Source of the DNA: Daphnia pulex | Taxonomy: Eukaryota > Arthropoda > Branchiopoda > Diplostraca > Daphniidae | NCBI RefSeq assembly: GCF_021134715.1 | Contig: NC_060021.1 | Location: 10,014,501-10,078,500 of the forward strand | Direction of reading: 5' to 3' | Length of the DNA: 64,000 bases | Part shown: piece after piece, positions 23,227-34,694 of the stretch | How positions within the stretch are numbered: position 1 is the stretch's first letter | Layout: each line of letters begins with the position of its first letter | Made by a program: the position numbers and the translations under genes | Notes under the pieces: generated by a model | The model's database searches: none | What the model was told of the DNA's origin: nothing | The model's input: only the letters and a program-made list of their open reading frames with translations

Positions 23227-24229
23227 GAGTGAGCATCTCCGACACGGCAACAACTGCTGTGGCCTATCTGTCACCATCTGCCTTCTTCACTGTATTGCCA
23301 GTTAGCACCCATGGGTAAATATTCTGTTTTTTACATTGAGATTGTTATCAATCCTACTGTTTTCTTTTTTTAAGCATGTATTTAATATTTATGTTTGAAT
23401 TTGTTAACTGTCTAGATAATAAGGTGTCGTATGCTGTTGGGTGTTGTATCGTTGATGGCTGGGTCGACCACTGGTGTACCGATGTCCTTACTACACAAAA
23501 GCAACTAACGCAACGACCAGTTACTGTACCGAGGTCTACAAGTACAACACTACTAAAGCACCGGAGTCCACAACTCACGCTGCCCCGATCCACTACAGTG
23601 ACGCCCTGAAGTATTACTCTGCCCCGAGTTACTACACCACCAAGGGGACGGAGCAGGACTGCGCATGCTGCCCCATTCTACTACACCAAGGCTCCCAGGT
23701 ATTACTCTGTTCTCAGCTACTTATTGCACCTATTTTCCTAAATACTACTCTGTTCTCATCTGCTACACCGAGGCTCATGCTGATAACTCCACCAAATCGG
23801 TCGAATACTACACCGAAGCGGCAAAGTACTTCTCTGCCCCGATCTACACAACCACAACTGAGGCGGCCAAGGATGACGCAGTCCAGACTTACTACACAGA
23901 AGCTGCCCTTTCGTGCTACGTTGAACAGAAATACTACACTGATGCTCCAGTCTACTACACCACGACCTACGCTACACCGCAGCCCCGAAGTACTACACCG
24001 AAGAAGCTGCCTAATCCCCAACAACAGCGTATGCTGCCTAGTTTACTACACCGAGGCTCCCAAGTACTACATCACTAAGTCACCGGAATTCTACACGTCT
24101 ATGTATGCTGCCCATGCCTACTACACCGAGGCGCCGCATTACTACAACACTGAAGCGCTCAAGTACAGCACTACAACCTACGCTGCCCCGAGCTACTACA
24201 CCTACGTCCCGAAGTATTACTGTGCTTAA
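23223..24229 (+). pseudogene. Secreted Tyr/Thr-rich YYTEAPKYY-repeat gene 1, broken (left arm)
   Basis: Exon 1 runs from the initiator to ATGG|GTAAAT (23311-23314) and exon 2 starts near 23416. The body encodes repeats of the type SYYTEAPKYYS and TTYAAPSYYT, ending SYYTYVPKYYCA and TAA at 24227. The repeat frame is split: one frame carries the start and end of the repeats, another carries 23740-23990, with at least two switches. The signal-peptide part (MLLGVVSLMAG) is in a third frame that stops soon after. The promoter is intact, so RNA may still be made. Such proteins are presumably extracellular or structural (Tyr-rich, cross-linkable); that is inference, and the family's function is not known to me. 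Confidence 0.75.
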
Positions 24230-24322
24230 AAGGAGTCGTCTGGAAAAAAAGAAGTCGTGTCCGAACTGCAGTGCTCCATCTGTCACCAACTGCATTCCTC
24301 ATCGTGTAACCAATTCGCCGTT

Positions 24323-25145
24323 ATGGGTAAATATTCTTATTTTTGAGTTTTGTATCTATTTTTTTTTTTTTTTGTTAATATACCTGTTAATATTTAATAG
24401 TAATGCTAATTTATTTAATGTTTAGTATGGGCGTATGGCGTTGTGCTCCTGTTGGTTGTTGTATCGTTGATGGGTGGGTCGACTGCTGGTGTAGCGATGT
24501 GTCCTTGGTATGGTGGAAACCGAACTACAATGCCGCCGCCGTTCTACACAACTTACGCAACGACCAGTTCCTGCACCGAGGTCATCAAGTACTACACTAG
24601 TAAAGCAACGGAGTTTTAGACCACAACTTACGCCGCCCCGAGCCACTACACTGAAGCATTACTCTGTCCTGAGTTACTACACAATCTAGGCGATGGAGTG
24701 CTACATGGATACGTATGCTGCCCATCCTACTACACCGAGGCTCCTAAGTATTACTGTTCTCAGCTACTTATTGCACAAATTTTCCTAAATACCACTCTGT
24801 TCCCAGGTGCTACACCGAGGCTCCCGCTGATTACTCCACCATAACGGTCGAATACTACACCGAAGCGGCAAAGTACTTCTCTGCCCTGATCTACACAACC
24901 ACAACTGAGGCGGCTAAGTATTACGCGTCCGGAGTTGCTACGCAGAAGCTGCCCTTTCGTGCTGCTTTGAACAGAAATACTACACTGATGCTCCAGTCTA
25001 CCATACCACGACCGACGCTACACCTAGCTACAACACGGCAGCCCCCAAGTACTACACCGAAGAAGTCGCCTATTACACAACTACGTACCCTGCCTAGTTT
25101 ACTACATCGAGGAATTTAAGTATTACCCTGCTCCTAAGTATTCCT
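24323..25145 (+). pseudogene. Secreted Tyr/Thr-rich repeat gene 2, truncated (left arm)
   Basis: Exon 1 ends ATGG at 24323-24326 with donor GTAAAT. Exon 2 begins at 24426 and reads on as a clean signal peptide: MVWAYGVVLLLVVVSLMGGS then TAG. The frame continues with CPWYGG, FYTTYATTSSCTEV and KYYTSKATEF to an in-frame TAG at 24617-24619, giving 65 residues. Beyond it, repeat sequence (TTTYAAPSHYTEA and more) continues with several frameshifts to about 25145. No TATA box is seen close upstream. The truncated 65-residue secreted peptide could still be made. Confidence 0.7.
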
Positions 25146-26305
25146 AAACTGAGGTTCATATTTATTGCAATTATCTCAATTATGCCACCATTACTCATGT
25201 TGCTCCGACCATTACACCGAAATTCTTAAGTATTTTTCTGGATGTGTTGAAAGATTTGATGGAATAAAAAATGATTGATAAATCATAAGTTCATGTCTCT
25301 AATACATTTACTGCTGCTGATTACAAATATTCCAAATGTTATGTAAACTGACAAATAATAAAATTTGCAAAATTCAACTATAAAATACCAAGATTTTCTT
25401 TAAAAAAAGACCAAGAGTATTTTGCTAATTCCAGTTTATTGCCTCAATCGAATACCGCATAATTATATGAATACTCGAATGTCAACAGATAAAATTTTTT
25501 TGTCAGCACACAGTTAACACAGAACAATTTCATAGCATGGATGAAAAAACAACCTAAATTTTTAAATCAGGAACCCAGATGGAACAGCTCAGCTACAACA
25601 GCACAACAACTTCTAGATTACACTTAAACCGCATGCTGCATACAATAGTTCAATCTGTCTTCGTCACACCTTTCACCATTTGGTTGCAACAAGGTAACCA
25701 ACAGCGTTGAAGAAGTGTTTGTTAAACCTATTTAAGAAAAGAAAATTACTTTCGGAAACACAACTGTGTACACATGCATACTCATTGTAACAAAAGAATA
25801 CAAAGTGTAACAGAAAACTACGCAGTCCAACAGAATAACTTTAATATCTGATAAAAAATTTCTATAGTAGCGGAGCAAATTGGGCTACTCTCTAGTCATG
25901 TTAACTAAATCTGTACTTTTGTAAGACATTTGATTAAAATAATTACTTTTTGCTGTTGCATGGAATGAGACGTACGTCTAAGGCAGGCAGCGAGACACAC
26001 GAGGCACGCTATTTCAGAAATGTACTGGCACTTCCAAGTCAGAGTTGAATGATTTGGCAACTTGGTTTCTACGTGCTAAATCACCTGTAAAATTTCACAT
26101 CAACATTTTACATTCAATAGCAATAGGAAATTAACAATAAATACTTTTTAATTTTCATCGTGGGAAACGTCACAACCGACAACCCATTTCTGCTGCGTCT
26201 TGGAACAAAATGGCTGTTCCTGGCGAACAAGCGTGAAGCCTGAAGCGTCCCTCTCTGAAGACACTCGCGCTATCTGGTGGACATTATTTCAGCCACTTAT
26301 TCACA

Positions 26306-27432
26306 GCCACCTGTTGACAGCCATTACTCATTAGATAATTGTGTTGAGTTGTTGTCAAAAGTTTTCCTATTTTTCCATGAAAATTACCCATGAATTCATA
26401 AGTAAATTCAAGTTCGTTTCTGTGCTAATTGTTTGTGATGTGATTTATTCCGTATGTGTGCTGGATTAAATTCAAAATTCCTCAATCTAACCTGTAGGAA
26501 GGAACTGGAAAGGAAACAGTGGCATACAGTTGCCTACCATCACTAACACCAACTCTTTTATTAAAAATCTTCGTTCTGCTGAATGCATCATGCAGTTAAT
26601 ACAGGTAAAAACCAAAAATGTATTTGTCACAATTTTTTTTAATACTTGTTCCCAGACTTAGTTAATATTCGTCTAATTATCAGCATTTTCTATTGATCTT
26701 GGTAGGTCACTACCCCAGTGTGGACATGTTTGTTTTTCAACAAATAATTCATTGACATACAAGTATTCTTCTTTCGGTTTTAAACTGTTATTTGATGTCA
26801 TAGTTTGTATTTTCTGTCATAGGGAAAACTATGAAAAATATCATATCATCTTGGCCATGGGTAATCTTCAGGTTTATTGCAGCAGCTTAAGAGAAGAATA
26901 TGAACAAATGCAGGGCAAATACCAACATGTGTTGTATTTTTCTGAATGTTAAACACAAGCAGTAGGTAGCCATTAACTTTAGTTTATCTGATTAATGTTG
27001 GAATATTTATTGACATATTTTCTTTAGATTCAACATGACTAACTGTTTGATGCCAAAGTTGGTTGGAACTCAACTCACTGTACGTACTCTAACACAGATA
27101 ACTGGTGCTGTTGCCTTTCAGCCACAGGCAGGAAAATCATTCTTTTCTTCAGAAAATTGTAAGTTTAATTTTTTGTCTTGACCCCCCCCCCCAACACTTT
27201 CTGTTAATATTATAGATTTTTATGTTGAAAGAGTTACAAAGTGTGAAAAGCTAACTAAAAACTTTGTGTATTTGTGTCATAGGGAAAGCTGCTGGAGTAA
27301 TCTGGTGTTCATGCTCATTTGATTCATTTCGTGCCAGCTAGTGAAAGCCGAAAGGCATGTCAATTCAATTGAGTTGCTCCGTGCTGTCTCGAAGCAAGCA
27401 ATCCAGCCGTTGCGTTCAGTCATTTGGAACAG
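26306..27432. other. Spacer of the palindrome, with exon-like fragments
   Basis: About 1.1 kb that is not repeated. Plus-strand exon-like pieces: 26497-26604 (open, ends in donor GTAAAA; contains SFIKNLRSAECIMQLIQ), 26825-26952 (open after an acceptor; ENYEKYHIILAMGNLQVYCS... to a stop), and 27028-27158 (see separate entry). The phases of the first two do not join, so at least part is decayed. The first two faintly recall FASTKD-type helical repeats; I would not rely on that. Confidence 0.35.
27028..27158 (+). pseudogene. Exon-like fragment with mitochondrial-targeting-like N-terminus
   Basis: Acceptor TTTCTTTAG and consensus donor GTAAGT bound an exon with ATG at 27035. It encodes MTNCLMPKLVGTQLTVRTLT followed by a segment ending SFFSSEN. 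It has no acidic residue until the last few positions, and it has Lys, Arg, Thr and Ser spread between hydrophobics, as in mitochondrial presequences. The next plausible coding piece on this strand is at 27643. What remains of the gene is incomplete, so it is called a fragment. Confidence 0.35.
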
Positions 27433-27642
27433 GAATCTAATGGCTGTGAATAAGTGGCTGAAATAATGTCCACCAGGTGGCGCGAGTGTATTCAGGGACA
27501 GGGAAGCACATCGGCCATTTTGTTCCAAGACGCAGCAGAAATGGGTTGTGAGTTGTGACGTTTCTCACGATGAAAATTAAAAGGTATTTATTGCTAATTT
27601 CCTACTGTTATTGAATGTAATATGTTGATGTGAAAATTTACA

Positions 27643-27760
27643 GGTGATTTAGCACGTAGAAACCAAGTTGCCAAATCATTCAGCTCGGACTTGGAAGTGT
27701 CTGTACATTTCCGAAATGGCGTGCCTCGTGTGTCTCGCTGCCTGTTCTTAGACGTACATC
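27643..27760 (+). pseudogene. Exon-like fragment resembling the N-terminal domain of a mitochondrial calcium uniporter (right arm)
   Basis: After an acceptor (TTTACAG) the frame reads DLARRNQVAKSFSSDLEVSV then HFRNGVPRVS. Beyond that, the fit to the family needs a frame change to read LPVLRRT. The pattern of a beta strand, N-G-[LV]-P, another strand and L-P with basic residues is that of the N-terminal domain of MCU proteins. The inverted copy in the left arm (about 25980-26095, minus strand) has a stop at the strand HF*NS. Both look decayed. The family call is a motif impression only. Confidence 0.3.
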
Positions 27761-28949
27761 TCATCACTTTAACAGCAAAAAGTAATTATTTTCATCAAAT
27801 GTCTTACAAAAGTACAGATTTAGATAACATGACTAGAGAGTAGCCCAATTTGCTCCGCTACTTTAGAAAATTTTGAATCAGACATCAAAAGTTATTCTGT
27901 TGAACTGCGTAGTTTTCTGTTACACTTTGTATTCTTTTGTTATAATGAGTATGCATGTGTACACAGTTTTGTTTCTCGAAAATAATTTTCTTTTTTTAAA
28001 CAGGTATAACAAACACTTCTTTAACGCTGGTGGTTGCCTTGTTGCAGCAAAATGGTGAACGGTGTGATGAAGACACACTGAACTTTGTATGCAGCATGCG
28101 GTCACAGTGTAATCCAGAAGTTGCTGTGCTGTTGTAGCTGAGCTGTTCCATCTGGGTTCCTGACTTAAAAATTTTGGTTTTGCTGTTTGTGTTTTCAACC
28201 ATGCCATAAGAAATTGCTTTGCGAGAGATATTTTGTGTTGCTGAGTTCAAAGTTTGATCTGTTGTCTTTTGAGTCTTCATTCAATCATGCAGTATATGAC
28301 TGAGGCAATCTGATCAATATCAGGTTTGACACAGTCGAGAACTGCTAGATAAAACAAGCTTTCTGCTCCAAACAAATAATGACTTGCATATATCTTGCAT
28401 CATGTTATTATCGCGGTAGAGAAAGCGACAGGCCCCCCCCCCTGGGGGCCACAGGAAAAATAAATGAATGTAAATATTATAAAAATAAAATTTTTTGCAA
28501 TAAAATTTTCGAACTAATTTTTTCTCGATAAATTTTTTAAAACTTTGTGCAGGGGGAATTTTTTTAAATTTTTTTTCAAAAAGAAAAGTCTGGACTTAGC
28601 AGAAATAATTAGGTGTGTGGACTTTGATTTTGGAAAAATATTGATTGTTGGACTTTATTTTTCATGATAGAAAACAATTTATAAAAAGGAAAGTTTGAAT
28701 GTTATTGAAATGTAGAACATGAGTTTGAATTTTTATTGTATTTTGCAAGATTTGTAAGTTTACATAGCACTCAGAAATATTTTCTCATATCATGCAATTA
28801 TCAGCAGCAGGAAAGGTACTTCAGGAGAAAATAGAGACATGCACTTGTGATTTATCAATCAATCTTGTATTTCAGCAATCTTTCAACATATCCAGAGAAA
28901 TACTTCAGAACTTCAGTGTAAAGGTTGGAGCAGCGTAAGTAGTGGTGAC

Positions 28950-29725
28950 ATAATCGGGAGAATTGCAATAAATATGAACCTCAGTTTGGTAGTTGTTTGG
29001 AGCAGAGTAATACTTATTCTTCGATGTAGTAAACTAGGCGGCTTCTTCGGTGTAGTACTTGATGTCTGCTGTGTTGCAGCTAGGTGTAGCGTGGGTCATG
29101 GTGAGGTAGACTGGAGCATCAGTGTAGTATTCCTGTTCAACGTAGCACGAAAGAGCAGCTTTGGTGTAGAAGTCGGAACAGCGTCAACCTTGGCCGCCTC
29201 AGTTGTGGTTGAGTAATCAGCGGTAGCCTTGGTGTAGCACCTGGGAACAGAGTAGTATTTAGGAAAATTTGTGCAGTAAGTAGCTGAGAACAGAGTAATA
29301 CTTACAAGCCTCGGTGTAGTAGGATGGGCAGCATACGTATCCATGTAGCACTCCATCGCCTAGATTGTGTAGTAACTCAGGACAGAGTAATGCTTCAGTG
29401 TAGTGGCTCGGGGCGGCGTAAGTTGTGGTCTAAAACTCCGTTGCTTTACTAGTGTAGTACTTGATGACCTCGGTGCAGGAACTGGTCGTTGCGTAAGTTG
29501 TGTAGAACGGCGGCGGCATTGTAGTTCGGTTTCCACCATACCAAGGACACATCGCTACACCAGCAGTCGACCCACCCATCAACGATACAACAACCAACAG
29601 GAGCACAACGCCATACGCCCATACTAAACATTAAATAAATTAGCAATACTATTAAATATTAACAGGTATATTAACAAAAAAAAAAAAAATAGATACAAAA
29701 CTCAAAAATAAGAATATTTACCCAT
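28950..29725 (-). pseudogene. Secreted Tyr/Thr-rich repeat gene 2, truncated (right arm)
   Basis: Inverted copy: start codon 29725-29723, exon 2 from 29623, the same signal peptide and the same in-frame TAG (29432-29430). After about 29303 it diverges from the left copy, with a deletion of about 70 bp near 29215 and many substitutions. Confidence 0.7.
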
Positions 29726-29818
29726 AACGGCGAATTGGTTACACGATGAGGAATGCAGTTGGTGACAGATGGAGCACTGCAGTTCGGACACGACTTCTTT
29801 TTTTCCAGACGACTCCTT

Positions 29819-30826
29819 TTAAGCACAGTAATACTTCGGGACGTAGGTGTAGTAGCTCGGGGCAGCGTAGGTTGTAGTGCTGTACTTGAGCGCTTCAGTG
29901 TTGTAGTAATGCGGCGCCTCGGTGTAGTAGGCATGGGCAGCATACATAGACGTGTAGAATTCCGGTGACTTAGTGATGTAGTACTTGGGAGCCTCGGTGT
30001 AGTAAACTAGGCAGCATACGCTGTTGTTGGGGATTAGGCAGCTTCTTCGGTGTAGTACTTCGGGGCTGCGGTGTAGCGTAGGTCGTGGTGTAGTAGACTG
30101 GAGCATCAGTGTAGTATTTCTGTTCAACGTAGCACGAAAGGGCAGCTTCTGTGTAGTAAGTCTGGACTGCGTCATCCTTGGCCGCCTCAGTTGTGGTTGT
30201 GTAGATCGGGGCAGAGAAGTACTTTGCCGCTTCGGTGTAGTATTCGACCGATTTGGTGGAGTTATCAGCATGAGCCTCGGTGTAGCAGATGAGAACAGAG
30301 TAGTATTTAGGAAAATAGGTGCAATAAGTAGCTGAGAACAGAGTAATACCTGGGAGCCTTGGTGTAGTAGAATGGGGCAGCATGCGCAGTCCTGCTCCGT
30401 CCCCTTGGTGGTGTAGTAACTCGGGGCAGAGTAATACTTCAGGGCGTCACTGTAGTGGATCGGGGCAGCGTGAGTTGTGGACTCCGGTGCTTTAGTAGTG
30501 TTGTACTTGTAGACCTCGGTACAGTAACTGGTCGTTGCGTTAGTTGCTTTTGTGTAGTAAGGACATCGGTACACCAGTGGTCGACCCAGCCATCAACGAT
30601 ACAACACCCAACAGCATACGACACCTTATTATCTAGACAGTTAACAAATTCAAACATAAATATTAAATACATGCTTAAAAAAAGAAAACAGTAGGATTGA
30701 TAACAATCTCAATGTAAAAAACAGAATATTTACCCATGGGTGCTAACTGGCAATACAGTGAAGAAGGCAGATGGTGACAGATAGGCCACAGCAGTTGTTG
30801 CCGTGTCGGAGATGCTCACTCGACTG
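29819..30826 (-). pseudogene. Secreted Tyr/Thr-rich repeat gene 1, broken (right arm)
   Basis: Inverted copy of 23223-24229 with the same start codon (about 30737 downward), the same frameshifts and the same final SYYTYVPKYYCA and stop. The two copies share every lesion, so the damage predates the duplication or was spread by gene conversion. Confidence 0.75.
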
Positions 30827-30858
30827 ATGTCTCTGGCCTTTTCTCTCTCCTTTTTATA
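30822..30858 (-). promoter_or_regulatory. TATA box and initiator of Tyr-rich gene 1 (right arm)
   Basis: Inverted copy of the left-arm promoter: TTTTTATA at 30851-30858 on the plus strand and GACTGA near 30822-30827. Sequence and spacing are the same. Confidence 0.75.
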
Positions 30859-30882
30859 CGATTTTTTTGATCACCCTCACCT

Positions 30883-31309
30883 CTTAAGCCTTGCGGGTAT
30901 TTTACCTGTTTGATAATGATGAAACACGTAGCTTTCTCACCCAACCTCTCCGCCGTCGCATGATACGTTTTATGTAATGATCTCCGTGACCTTCGAGCAT
31001 GAAGAAAATGAAAACTGGCCTTTTCTTCTTTAGGTTGGCGTTGCTGGGGATGGGTCTACAACAACAAATATCAAAATGAATACCAAATGGCTGAGCCTTG
31101 CGGCTATTATACCTGCTTGATTATGATGAAACACATCCCGTTCTCACCCAACCTCTACACTATGACACTTTTAACGTAATGAATCTCCGTGACCTTCGAG
31201 TATGAAGGCCATGAAAACTGGCCTTTCCTTCTGCAGGTTTACGTTGCTGGGGAATGGGAATACATCTGGGGAATGGGTCTACAACAACCAATATCAAAAT
31301 GAATACCAA
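30883..31309 (-). repeat. Tandem upstream modules, right-arm copy
   Basis: Reverse-complement copy of the two modules at 22739-23165, at the same distance from the right-arm TATA box. Confidence 0.75.
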
Positions 31310-32551
31310 AAAACCGACATTCTTTTGAAGAGAGGTTTGATAAATGGTTAAATCCAAGCCGACGAATTGGGGCCACGATGGAAATCTTGTACGACTTCGG
31401 ACTTATTGCTTTCACTCTTATTCAGGTGTGACGAAGACGGTCTGTTTGTTGACATGAATGGGTAATTCCTTTACATCCTGTAAAACACATTAAAAATAAT
31501 TGGTTGCATCAAACTGGAATTTCGATATCAAAACTTTCGTTTATTATTGTCTGCGTTGGAACTCGACAGCAATCCTAATTCAGTTCTTTAGACCCAGTCT
31601 TTAGACACTCGCAAACGCAAATCTGCCATAAAACGCACTTTTTATGACCGACCCTAGCTCAAAAACTTTAGATTGTGTATCAAAGCTGACTTGAAAGATT
31701 AATGCTAATTTTAAAGAAAATGTAATAAAAGGTTTAGTTTGCAACTTTAAAAGTGCCAGCCCGGCCTCATATATCACTTTCTAAAGTTTGTAATTGTAGG
31801 TTTGTTTGAATTTAAAGAAACTTTATGAAACAGAATTACAAACACGGACTAGGTTATCCTTTTTACTGGGGGTGTGAGCTAGGATTTGTTTTAGTCATGA
31901 GAACTAATACTAAAACAATATAACAATAGCAACCAATAGAAACAAATGAGAAACCATTTTTTCCGGAAATGTCCTACCTAATAATACTATACCACCTTAA
32001 ATATCACAGTAATAAAAACAAAAGTTTGTCAAAATAACTACATTGCTAATAGGATTTCCTTGGTTTTGAAAGATACAGGTTGCCCTATTGGATTATTGGA
32101 CCATTTTATCCCAATTGTCACAGGCACCGACAGGCACCCATGTCACCGAAAACTTTAGCTGGATAAATTTCATGACAATATTTACTCAAGAATGCAACGA
32201 GAATCGTTAGCTAAAAAAAGTGTTGTCTATTCAGCAACTTGACGTAAAAACTTGAAATGCCTATGATCCAATTGATCTATTTATGCTAATGCAATATCTT
32301 GATGAGACAGTAGTATTGATAGCCACCTTGCAATTATCGAGATTTTTTTTTAGTAACAGTTGTAGTAAGCTACGAAAAAGTCGAAGAGATTCAAATGAGG
32401 AACTAACTTCCCGCCTCGGTCTATGGAGCAAAAAGGGAGCACGGCCACTGAAGCAAGTTCAGATACTATTTTAGGGGAAGTTTTTCAAAAAAGATTTGCT
32501 CCGAACTGGGAAAAAGAACTTCACTCTGCATCTCTTTAACGGATTGTATCA

Positions 32552-32779
32552 TCAGGACAGATGATAATAGCCATAAAATTTAACGATAAAAGTAACCACA
32601 AAGCAAATAGTAAAATATAAAAGCAGCACTAACATGACTATTTCTATTTGATGGGGAATCCGCCAGAACATTCCCTGTAAATCAACATGACAGTCTTGCA
32701 GGGTGTGGAATAAGTTTGTTCTCTTCTTTCTCAACTTTGATTTCTCAAAGGTATCTCTAGGGCTCCACTTCTTCATCAA
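32552..32779 (-). other. 75-codon open frame, right-arm copy
   Basis: Same sequence as the left-arm frame at 20222-20449, in inverted orientation. Confidence 0.2.
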
Positions 32780-33265
32780 GATCCAGAAAGGATTTGTTTT
32801 TGCCTAAAATGTAACAAATCATTAGTGTGTTTTATGACAAAAACAAGGCGGTATAACATTATGCACCTAATGCTCGTTTGTCAACTGAACCGTGAGAACC
32901 ATCTGCCTCAAATTGTATTGCTTTTGACAAAAGGGGTTTTCCAAATTCGGTCTTGGCCAAATTTTCAAGCAACTGTTGGAATCGATGGGGCTGCTCGAGT
33001 AAAATCACGTCTTACGGTCTTCCCTATCATTAATTTCTTCACCGCCGTCAATTTCTCCACAACGAGATGTCACATTCTAGTTTTGTACTGCACGAATTGT
33101 TGACGTTATTTATGGCACTCCTTTAACATGGTAATGGCCTAATGGGCCCGTTAGCCGTTAACCCAACCCTACCTCGCAATGTGTGTCGCCATTTGTTTTG
33201 AGCAGACGACAATTTTCCATGACTACCGCGAGATGGAGCACAATTCGACGATTTCGCCATCTAGG

Positions 33266-34694
33266 GTCTAAGTCTAAATAAAATATAAATCTTTTGCAAT
33301 AAAAAAAAAACTGAATAATGCCTTTCTTATGCGTGTTCTTAATGTGTTTATACATTTGGTATTGAAAACCCTGTAATGTGCCCTTCACTAAGTTGTTTAG
33401 AAATAGCTTTAGCATTCCTTTAACAATTACATAGCTGTTTGCTTTGGCATTACTGGCATTACTACTTCTTCGCCCTCTAGTTTCTCCTTGAAATGTGGCC
33501 CAAATGGCTTGCCATATTTAGACCAAGCATCAGTTTGTATGCTACTTGATTGTTAATTCCAGTACACAAATAAACAGGAGAAGACAATAAAATTCGTGGA
33601 ATCTTTCCGCTGCATCGCGAAACATGTATTTGATTTTTTATTAACACATCTGAAATTAGCATTATATACCAGCAGCGCATGAGGTCGACTTTTAAACAGA
33701 AAAAGAGAAAACTGTATATAAGAAGGAAAGACGGTAATACAAGTTATATATTATGTATGATACATAACACAAATATCGAAACCTTGAAACGATTCTTTGA
33801 TCCCCATTTTAATATTTTTTTCCCCGATACAAAAATCAGCCATTGAGAGCTAGTTTACTTGACGTGAGCACTCAATTGATTTACAGTGCAAATAATAATA
33901 TATAGTACAGCTCCAAAGTGAATGAATAAGCCGGCTTCCCATGAATCAAATACTCACCGTGGATTTCGACCAAGCGATGAAGAAAACGACAAATCCCTAA
34001 ACTCTATGAAACAACAAAGATAATAGGATGGAGGAGGGCAAATTAAAATTATGACCTGCAGCGCCACGGTTTAGTAGATCAAATGTGATAAGGGATCAAT
34101 ATCGGGAGGACAGTTAAGACAAATTCAATAATCACAAAAACCAAAAATAACTAAGAAACTGCCAAAAAAAAAAAAAGAACAAAAATCAAAAATTGTGGAG
34201 TGGAGTGTCAACAAAAAGCGCGGATTTAAATTTGGCACTTGGCGATGCTATCTTAATCTTCACAACATAACAGACTTTGCTGGTAGGTTAAAAAAAAAAT
34301 TCCTTCGCGCTAATACGCTTAGCATCAGGACATTCAAAATCAATGTTTAGTGAATCCCATTAAGAGTCCAGATGTGTAAGACAGACGTGTAAGATATTGG
34401 TGAAAGTTTCGATATTCGCCAACAGGTGCTGCCCTTTTCTTATGCAAATTCGATAAGAGCTGCAACAGGAGGAGTAGCTTGCATAGCGCTGACCAGATAA
34501 CCTCCAAAACATTTTTTTCTGGAAAACTTCTGCAAAATCCCGAAGTTAAAAAAGTAAAACGCAAGGCACTCCTTCCTTTTTTGGAGAGAAAACAATCCTG
34601 CTGACCTACACGATGTCTCGTTCTATGTACACATAAAAAGATATTATTTGTTAATCGGTTAGTTTTAGTTTTTCTAACTGGAACGCTTGATCAA
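33266..34694 (-). other. 3' UTR of the pico gene and spacer
   Basis: Follows the pico stop codon on the minus strand. A canonical AATAAA (TTTATT on the plus strand, 33637-33642) would give a 3' UTR of about 1.05 kb. The rest to the palindrome edge is AT-rich with A-runs. No coding exon is supported. Confidence 0.4.

Larger units (their letters stand above)
19735..26305 (+). repeat. Left arm of a 13.5-kb imperfect palindrome
   Basis: This arm is repeated in reverse complement at about 27433-33265. For paired positions the coordinates sum to about 53001 in the outer part and 54048 further in. The step of 1046 equals the hAT element plus its target duplication, present only on this side. From about 19950 to 24745 the arms look almost identical: open frames of 251, 137, 75 and 65 residues are the same letter for letter. 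The outermost 200 bp and the inner part (24750-26305) are clearly diverged with indels. Confidence 0.93.
27433..33265 (-). repeat. Right arm of the 13.5-kb imperfect palindrome
   Basis: Reverse-complement partner of 19735-26305. It lacks the hAT element and keeps the empty target site at 31846-31853. Relative to the left arm it has extra sequence in about 28190-28740 and lacks a short segment of the second Tyr-rich gene near 29215. The outer end is marked by the shared motif around the stretch reading CATCTAGGGT. Confidence 0.93.

Noticed and set aside
23474..24229. 251- and 137-codon overlapping frames as two separate genes
   Set aside because: They are pieces of one Tyr-rich repeat gene split by frame changes; the YYTEAPKYY repeat passes from one frame to the other and back.
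19735..33265. Palindrome as a fold-back assembly artefact
   Set aside because: The arms differ by a transposon with a proper target duplication, by other indels and by many substitutions, and the spacer is unique. An artefact would give identical arms.
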